Below, piece after piece: positions 58,480 through 64,000 of a stretch of 64,000 nt of DNA (position 1 is the first letter of the stretch; each line of letters begins with the position of its first letter). Origin of the DNA: Legionella spiritensis (GTDB lineage Bacteria; Pseudomonadota; Gammaproteobacteria; Legionellales; Legionellaceae); assembly GCF_900186965.1 (NCBI RefSeq), contig NZ_LT906457.1, forward strand, positions 1,638,501 to 1,702,500, in the 5' to 3' direction. The notes under the pieces were generated by a model. That model saw only the letters and a program-made list of their open reading frames with translations, made no database searches and was not told where the DNA came from. The translations under genes and the position numbers were made by a program.

Positions 58480-59805
58480 CTATTGCTCATGAAAGGCACG
58501 TTCAAAACTATCCTGTATTGGAGTGATAAAATAATCAAACGCCGTTCTTTTCTCGACAATAATCATGACCTGAACCGGCATTCCCGGGTATAAATGAATA
58601 TGCTTAAGTTGTTGTAAATCCTTTTTATCAAGCAGGATATGAACCTTGTAATATTGTTTTTTAGTGACCTGGTCTTCAAAAACATCGGCGGAAACCAGTT
58701 TGACTTTTCCTTCGATAAAAGGCGTTGTTCGTTGTTTATAAGCCGAAAGGCGAACTTTGGCTGTTAAACCTGGCCTGACGATATCAATATCAAGCGGATC
58801 AACTTCCGCTTCCACAATCAATTGATCTTCAGAGGGGATAATATCAAGAATATCCTGTCCCGGCGTGATCACGCCGCCTACGGTGTGTTTTTTTAATCCT
58901 ATAACGGTTCCTGTCAGGGGCGCTGCAATGAGTGTTCGTTGTAACACGTCTTGTGCCGCTTTCAGTTTTTCCTGTAAATCAGCCAGTTTTTGCTGTATTT
59001 CACGAAGGTTTTGTAACAAATCCCTGCGTCGGCTTTCCATAAGCGTGTAAATCTGTGACTTTGTTTCGCTTATTGCCTGATGAGCCTTGGCAACCAATCC
59101 CAAGTGCTCGCCACGGTTACCGGTTAATCTGGCCGCTTCGCGCCTTAGGGCAAGTAACCTGGGTTTGTCAATCAATTTACGGGCCTCCAGGTATTCAACG
59201 GCTTTAATTTCCTCATTAATCAAGCTCAATTGCTCCGTGCCGGAATCCACTTGCGCCTCCAGACTTTTGATTTCATGGTGGAATTCTTCGATACGCTCAT
59301 TGAGCACCTTGATTTGTCCTTCGTAACTTCTGGTGTTGGCCGTAAATAATTTATTCTGCCCCGAAATAATTTTTTTTACTTTGGGGTTGGTGGCTTTTTG
59401 GAGTAATTCTTCCGGATAGTCAATCGTTTTCTCATTATTCAATTCTGCGAAAATACGGGACTCTGAGGCCAGATTTTCATAGACTTGTCCCTGCAGTAAA
59501 TCTACACTGGCTTTTGCCTGCGTATCATCCAGTTTGATAAGGGGTGTGTTAGCCTTTACAGCGGAACCTTCGTCAATATAAATTTTTTTAATAATACCGC
59601 CTTCCATGTGCTGCACGGTTTTACGCACATTTTGTACCATTAGTTTACCAGGAGCCACGGCTGCGGCATCCAGACGAAACAACATGGACCAAAGCAAAAA
59701 TCCTCCAACGAAGACAATCAATATTATAAAACCAAAGATTAGGATGGAGGTTATAATGGGAGATTCCGATGTCTCCGGTAATTTATGCGGGTTTCCGTTA
59801 TCCAT
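58480..59805 (-). CDS. HlyD-family membrane fusion protein of T1SS
   Basis: Periplasmic adaptor of type I secretion, 441 residues. It has one membrane helix (about residues 17-40), biotinyl-lipoyl-like halves (VQHMEGGIIKKIYIDEG and LIAAPLTGTVIGLKKHT) and long coiled coils (residues 130-290). The C-terminal VMIIVEKRTAFDYFI ending is typical of PrtE/LapC-like proteins. The ATG at 59805 overlaps the ABC gene end by 8 bases; the frame continues to 59913. Confidence 0.92.
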   Translation of the reverse strand: MDNGNPHKLPETSESPIITSILIFGFIILIVFVGGFLLWSMLFRLDAAAVAPGKLMVQNVRKTVQHMEGGIIKKIYIDEGSAVKANTPLIKLDDTQAKASVDLLQGQVYENLASESRIFAELNNEKTIDYPEELLQKATNPKVKKIISGQNKLFTANTRSYEGQIKVLNERIEEFHHEIKSLEAQVDSGTEQLSLINEEIKAVEYLEARKLIDKPRLLALRREAARLTGNRGEHLGLVAKAHQAISETKSQIYTLMESRRRDLLQNLREIQQKLADLQEKLKAAQDVLQRTLIAAPLTGTVIGLKKHTVGGVITPGQDILDIIPSEDQLIVEAEVDPLDIDIVRPGLTAKVRLSAYKQRTTPFIEGKVKLVSADVFEDQVTKKQYYKVHILLDKKDLQQLKHIHLYPGMPVQVMIIVEKRTAFDYFITPIQDSFERAFHEQ

Positions 59806-61522
59806 TGTGCAAACCTTCCCCGGGTCTCGCCTGCTGTGGTGACACGCGGGACAATTCACGCAGTTTGGATAGTATCTGATCCCTCGGGCCCGAAAATTGA
59901 ATTTTTCCTTCATTTAATACGATAATGGTATCGACATGCTTAAGTATATTAGGACGATGAGCGACAACAACCACCGTCGCCGAACGTTTTTTTAGCGCGC
60001 TTAGAGCGGCGATAAGCGCCTGTTCTCCTTCCATATCCAGATTGGAATTTGGCTCATCCAGGACAATCAGTTGCGGATCCCGATATAACGCCCGCGCGAG
60101 GGCGATACGTTGTCGTTGTCCGCCCGACAAGCTGAATCCGGAACGGCTCACCAACGTGTCGTAAGCCATCGGCAGTCGTAAAATCAACTCATGGCATCCG
60201 GCCAGTTGCGCCGCTTTAATCACGGCACGTTCATCAACGACACCCATACGTGCGATATTCTCTTTAATGGTGCCGTTAAACAATTCGATATCTTGCGGCA
60301 AATAGCCAACGTGTCTGCCAAAATCGACGCGATCCCACTGAAAAACATCCGCACTATCCAGGCGTATGCTCCCCACACCGGGCTTTATCACACCAACGAT
60401 AAGACGGGCGAGCGTCGATTTTCCCGCCGCCGAAGGTCCTATCAAAGCGACCATTTCTCCAGGATTGATCTGATAATTAATATTATTAATCACATACCGG
60501 TTCATGTTGGGCGGCGAATAAAAAATGTTTTCCAGCGACAGAGTCCCTTTGGGATCAGGCAAGGTCATGCCGGCAAATCGACCGGAAAAAAAGGAAAAAT
60601 GGGGACGAAGGCGTTCTTTCGCCTGTTTGGCGCCCTGATACTGTTTCCAGGAACTGATAGCCTGTTCCACAGGCGACAAAGCCCGCGCCATCAGGATGGA
60701 CGCGGCGATCATCATACCTGGAGTTATCTGGTTGATTATTACCAGATACGCGCCAAATCCCAATATCAAAACCTGTAGAGTCGAGCGAAGGAATTTGCTG
60801 ACAGACAGGATGTTGCCGGATATTTTGCTGGATTTACTTTGAAACTCCAGGACTTTCTCATTATTTTTATACCAGTTTTGTACAAGCGGATAGAGCATAC
60901 CCATAGCCTGGATGACTTCGGCATTGCGAAACGTAGCGGTTGTTTCCAGATTATTGCTCAGGGAAATATTATTGGTTTCTTCCAGTAATTTTCTGGTAGC
61001 CAATTCATTAACGAGGGCACAGGCAAAAAGGATGACCGCTCCGATAGTGGAAATCAACCCAAGAATAGGATCGAGTAAAAAGATAACGATTAAATATACA
61101 GGTACCCAGGGTGCATCAAACAAGGTAAACAGAGCAGGGCTTCCCAGAAACTGTCGTACCATGGAAATATCACGTAAAACCTGCTCCGGATAGATATTAC
61201 CCATAAGTTGCTGATCGGGACATAAAGCCAGGGCCGCAGGAGTCAGTTTTCTATCCAGCCACACACTGACTTGAATAATAATATATGTGCGTACCGCATC
61301 GAGTATGCTCAATATTAATAACGCCAACAAGGCAATAAGCGTTAAATAAATCAGGGTGTCATAACTATGGCTGGCAAGTACTCTGTCAAAAATCTGCATC
61401 ATGTAAATCGGAATGGTCAGCATCAATATATTGATAAACAGACTAAATAAACCAATATAAATAAATGCTTTTTTACACGACTGAAAGGCCTCCTCAAGCA
61501 CTGTAAGCTTTTTTTTGCTCAT
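59798..61522 (-). CDS. type I secretion ABC transporter (PrtD type)
   Basis: Inner-membrane ABC exporter of 574 residues with six membrane helices and an ATPase domain. Walker A is IGPSAAGKSTLARL, the signature LSGGQRQRIALARALY and Walker B LIVLDEPNSNLD. There is no N-terminal peptidase, as for exporters of RTX proteins with C-terminal signals. The first of three genes, it is followed by the fusion protein and the RTX substrate. The outer-membrane TolC partner is not in the window. Confidence 0.93.
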   Translation of the reverse strand: MSKKKLTVLEEAFQSCKKAFIYIGLFSLFINILMLTIPIYMMQIFDRVLASHSYDTLIYLTLIALLALLILSILDAVRTYIIIQVSVWLDRKLTPAALALCPDQQLMGNIYPEQVLRDISMVRQFLGSPALFTLFDAPWVPVYLIVIFLLDPILGLISTIGAVILFACALVNELATRKLLEETNNISLSNNLETTATFRNAEVIQAMGMLYPLVQNWYKNNEKVLEFQSKSSKISGNILSVSKFLRSTLQVLILGFGAYLVIINQITPGMMIAASILMARALSPVEQAISSWKQYQGAKQAKERLRPHFSFFSGRFAGMTLPDPKGTLSLENIFYSPPNMNRYVINNINYQINPGEMVALIGPSAAGKSTLARLIVGVIKPGVGSIRLDSADVFQWDRVDFGRHVGYLPQDIELFNGTIKENIARMGVVDERAVIKAAQLAGCHELILRLPMAYDTLVSRSGFSLSGGQRQRIALARALYRDPQLIVLDEPNSNLDMEGEQALIAALSALKKRSATVVVVAHRPNILKHVDTIIVLNEGKIQFSGPRDQILSKLRELSRVSPQQARPGEGLHNG

Positions 61523-61647
61523 TTTGATTAAATTTTACTGTGGCATTTAGTAACTATAGAACAGACTTACTGATTATGTATGGATAGGCTTCTCTTTCCA
61601 TTTCATTTTGAACGGGTGATATTCCGGGTAGTACAGTGGTAAGTTCT

Positions 61648-61711
61648 GTCATTCCCGAGAAATCGGGAATCCAGTCACGTTAAAATAGATCTCCGCCTGT
61701 ACGGAGATGAC
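61648..61711. repeat. GTCATTCCCG-type repeat, degenerate
   Basis: GTCATTCCCGAGAAATCGGGA and a partly matching reverse half ending GGAGATGAC, 209-base gap between the SDR and ABC genes. Same family as the core of the element at 10351-10535. Confidence 0.6.
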
Positions 61712-61731
61712 AATCAATGAGCAAAAATGAG

Positions 61732-62511
61732 CTACTTCTTTCCCTTTTCCCGGCTGATGAAATTGCAAGACGCCTGATCGGTCGGCATGATGGTCATTTC
61801 CGCAATATCCACATGCAATGGCCGGGTCACGCAATAATATATGGCATCCGCTATATCGTCGGCAACAAGCGGGTTGAAGTCCTGATAAAACTGTTTCGCT
61901 TTTTGCTCATCGTTCCAGCGTACGGTGCTGAATTCCGTTTCAACGGCGCCGGGTGCAATTTCAGTCACTCGAACGGGTGTTCCCATCAAATCCATGCGCA
62001 TGGATTGCGTGATGGCTCTGACTGCGTGTTTTGTCGCACAATAAACATTACCATTAGGATAAACACCTTGTCCGGCAATAGAACCAATATTGACAATATG
62101 GCCTTTTTTTCGTTTCAGCATGTCGGGAAGTATCGCATGCGTAACATAAAGCAAGCCCTTCACATTGGTGTCAATCATAGTATCCCAATTTTCCGGCAGG
62201 CCTTTCTGGATAGGATCACTGGATAGCGCAAGCCCGGCGTTATTAATGAGAATATCAATAGAACGCCATGATGCAGGTAATGCTTTTATTGCGGATTCAA
62301 CGGCATTCCTGTCACGAATATCCAGTTCCAGGGGGAAGCATTTGGTTTGATATTCAGCTTGCAGGGCTTCGGATAAATAACGCAGCCGTTCAATACGGCG
62401 CGCGGTTACAATCAGATTGGCACCATGGGAGGCAAACAGCCTGGCACAAGCTTCACCAATGCCGCTGGATGCGCCTGTTATAAGAATAACCTTATCTTTT
62501 ATATTAAGCAT
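61732..62511 (-). CDS. short-chain dehydrogenase, YdfG type
   Basis: NAD(P)-dependent SDR of 259 residues with ITGASSGIGEACA, NNAGLAL, the catalytic Ser in NIGSIAGQGVYPNG and Tyr-x-x-x-Lys in YCATKHA. It resembles 3-hydroxy acid dehydrogenases of the YdfG group. The ATG at 62511 follows a GGTGG stretch; an upstream GTG at 62517 is the alternative. Confidence 0.88.
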   Translation of the reverse strand: MLNIKDKVILITGASSGIGEACARLFASHGANLIVTARRIERLRYLSEALQAEYQTKCFPLELDIRDRNAVESAIKALPASWRSIDILINNAGLALSSDPIQKGLPENWDTMIDTNVKGLLYVTHAILPDMLKRKKGHIVNIGSIAGQGVYPNGNVYCATKHAVRAITQSMRMDLMGTPVRVTEIAPGAVETEFSTVRWNDEQKAKQFYQDFNPLVADDIADAIYYCVTRPLHVDIAEMTIMPTDQASCNFISREKGKK

Positions 62512-62714
62512 ATTCACCCACCTGTTATAAAAATTACCCGGCTTGCATTGCGCTCATTGTAGCAAAAGAAAAAAACAAATAACAAAATATTCCCATGAAC
62601 TCACTTAATTTGAATTATTTTTATAAGCTCTGTATGATCAGCAGGATGATTTTTTCATGGACGTAATTCCAAACAAGGTTGTGTGAACCGCGTGACGTCC
62701 AGGTCAATGAAAAT

Positions 62715-64000
62715 ATGAATAAAATCACCGTTCTTTTTACAGGTTTCATCCTTGTTTTCAGTGCCAACGCAAATTCTGTTTATCCCCCGGACTATCTCCC
62801 TGTCGAAATCAACAATAAAACACAAAAACCGGATAGCGATATCTATGTGATTATCAAGGCAATGGATATCACGACAGAACACGATTGCTTTATTGACATT
62901 GATCAAAATACCGGTATAGGGCAGTGCACACCGGTAACACCGGGAATGAATTCCGAATCATACAGTTATCCTCTTTCCACGCTGCCTTTGTCAGAAGACT
63001 CCCGCAAACGGCTCATTCTTGTTCCCAAAACGGCTTCGGGCCGAATCTATTTTTCAGCGGGATATCCCATGGATCTTTTTGTTACCACAGACACCCGAAA
63101 AATTCTTGATCCGGATGGCTTCAAACCCAGAGACTCCAATTACTACACGCTTTATGACAAAATCGAATACAGTTATAACGACGGTGGCTCCTGGGTTAAT
63201 CCGACGGCGGTGGATTTTTTTTCATTACCTATACACATCAGACAGGAAGGCTCAACCAGTGATGTGACCGAGGCAGGATTTTCCGAGGACCGTAATGAGG
63301 TCATAAACAGCGTCCGAACCCTTATCCAGGAAAAGGACACCACTCGCAATAAAATCTGGGACAGGCTTTTCATTACCTATTCTGAAAGCGGACAAACGGA
63401 GTTACTACGTATTGTCTCACCCGGTAAAGCGATGGTCGAGAATGTAGCCGATACCAAACCTTTTGATTTGGATTATTTATCCAATGAGTCGGTTTATGAT
63501 TTCAGTTACATGGATCACCTCTGGCAATATTATCAAACCCATACGCTACTCATTGATACTTCTGAAATTGCACCGCATTTTTCTCTCGATAACTACCTTT
63601 TCACCGGGAAGGTCACCGGGGAGCAGTTTGTTTTTACCAATCAAACAGGAAGTTACCGTGTTGTGATTGACAGACCAACACATTCCACGCCTTTTTTTGC
63701 CGGCTCGGGAGATAGCTTTGATGCGGCAAATAATACCCCGAAAGCCATCATTATCCGCCAGTTAACTTCGGCTTTTGACGCGGGCCTGCTGCCAGCGAAA
63801 TCCAGCACGAAGATAGACAGACATTATTTTCAGGCGATGAAAGCGAATTTTTATCAAAAAAATCCCTTGTTGCCGCAACTAACACAAGGTCCGTGGTACG
63901 ATTTGTATTCCAAGGCATTGCATCATTTCGATGCGTCACAAGCTATTTATACCTTCGCCTACGACGATGCGCTAGGGCAGGATGGAACCTTGCATGATCC
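62715..64000 (+). CDS. secreted GH64-like beta-1,3-glucanase (3' end cut off)
   Basis: The frame is open from the ATG at 62715 to the end of the window, 428 codons with no stop. A signal peptide (VLFTGFILVFSANA) starts the protein. The body resembles glycoside hydrolase 64 and thaumatin-like folds: EYSYNDGGSW with the putative catalytic Glu, then TAVDFFSLPI with the Asp, and YTFAYDDALGQDG near the edge. It would cut beta-1,3-glucans outside the cell. The 3' part is missing. Confidence 0.78.
   Translation, partial: MNKITVLFTGFILVFSANANSVYPPDYLPVEINNKTQKPDSDIYVIIKAMDITTEHDCFIDIDQNTGIGQCTPVTPGMNSESYSYPLSTLPLSEDSRKRLILVPKTASGRIYFSAGYPMDLFVTTDTRKILDPDGFKPRDSNYYTLYDKIEYSYNDGGSWVNPTAVDFFSLPIHIRQEGSTSDVTEAGFSEDRNEVINSVRTLIQEKDTTRNKIWDRLFITYSESGQTELLRIVSPGKAMVENVADTKPFDLDYLSNESVYDFSYMDHLWQYYQTHTLLIDTSEIAPHFSLDNYLFTGKVTGEQFVFTNQTGSYRVVIDRPTHSTPFFAGSGDSFDAANNTPKAIIIRQLTSAFDAGLLPAKSSTKIDRHYFQAMKANFYQKNPLLPQLTQGPWYDLYSKALHHFDASQAIYTFAYDDALGQDGTLHD

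Noticed and set aside
62604-62616. PmrA-like half-site CTTAAT before the glucanase gene
   Set aside because: Only one half-site matches.
1-64000. tRNA, rRNA, prophage, integron or complete insertion sequence
   Set aside because: No cloverleaf, transposase, integrase or phage gene was recognised on either strand.

Overview
The window is from a gammaproteobacterium of the Legionella type. The evidence is gene order (fabF-mltG-tmk-holB-pilZ-ycfH, mrdA-mrdB with rlmH and rsfS, fmdB-DUF502-aspS, coaE-zapD), moderate-to-low GC, and several genes with eukaryotic-like or repeat-protein architectures typical of Dot/Icm effectors. The species is not identifiable by eye. No tRNA, rRNA, CRISPR array, phage or intact insertion sequence was seen.

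Layout. 1-4850: fatty-acid, cell-wall and replication operon (fabF partial, mltG, tmk, holB, pilZ, ycfH). 4930-9700: two MFS transporters, anmK, a small secreted protein and a GNAT acetyltransferase. 9670-14680: accessory block, all on the minus strand, with a Cys-rich Sel1-type protein, a MITE-like element, a coiled-coil/hairpin membrane protein and the most unusual gene of the window: a U-box followed by two Rab-like small-GTPase domains and ending in a CaaX-type cysteine motif. 14840-18500: yjdM, HIT, NadR-like ATPase, beta-CASP nuclease, membrane protein. 18500-23630: an intergenic region with paired DnaA boxes, a Sel1-repeat protein with a possible C-terminal F-box motif, a VOC/LysR divergent pair, and a mitochondrial-carrier-like protein. 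23720-31980: lpxB with a sugar dehydrogenase, rnhB, mrdB-mrdA, rlmH, rsfS, and a peptide transporter. 32140-38690: hutU-hutH-aldehyde dehydrogenase-SDR-rnhA-dnaQ. 38760-44610 (minus): adenylyl-cyclase-like protein, zapD, coaE, a secreted Cys-rich protein, an EAL phosphodiesterase, bioA. 44675-48120: bioB-bioF-bioH-bioD. 48530-54820: fmdB-like, DUF502, aspS, a large MscS-family channel, mutH. 54900-61520: a Q-rich periplasmic protein and a type I secretion cassette (ABC exporter, membrane fusion protein, repeat-rich RTX substrate). 61730-64000: an SDR and the start of a secreted GH64-like beta-1,3-glucanase that runs off the window.

Most notable. The U-box/Rab/Rab gene and the mitochondrial-carrier-like gene each have a PmrA-type box (two TTAA-core half-sites, 5-bp spacer) ending exactly 52 bp before the chosen ATG. 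PmrA is a known regulator of Legionella effector genes, so the two look like co-regulated candidate effectors, one aimed at ubiquitin and membrane-traffic machinery and one at host-organelle transport. This is inference from sequence and needs translocation and domain-search confirmation. Dispersed palindromic repeats at gene 3' ends, a MITE-like element and the paired DnaA boxes are further non-coding structures of interest.
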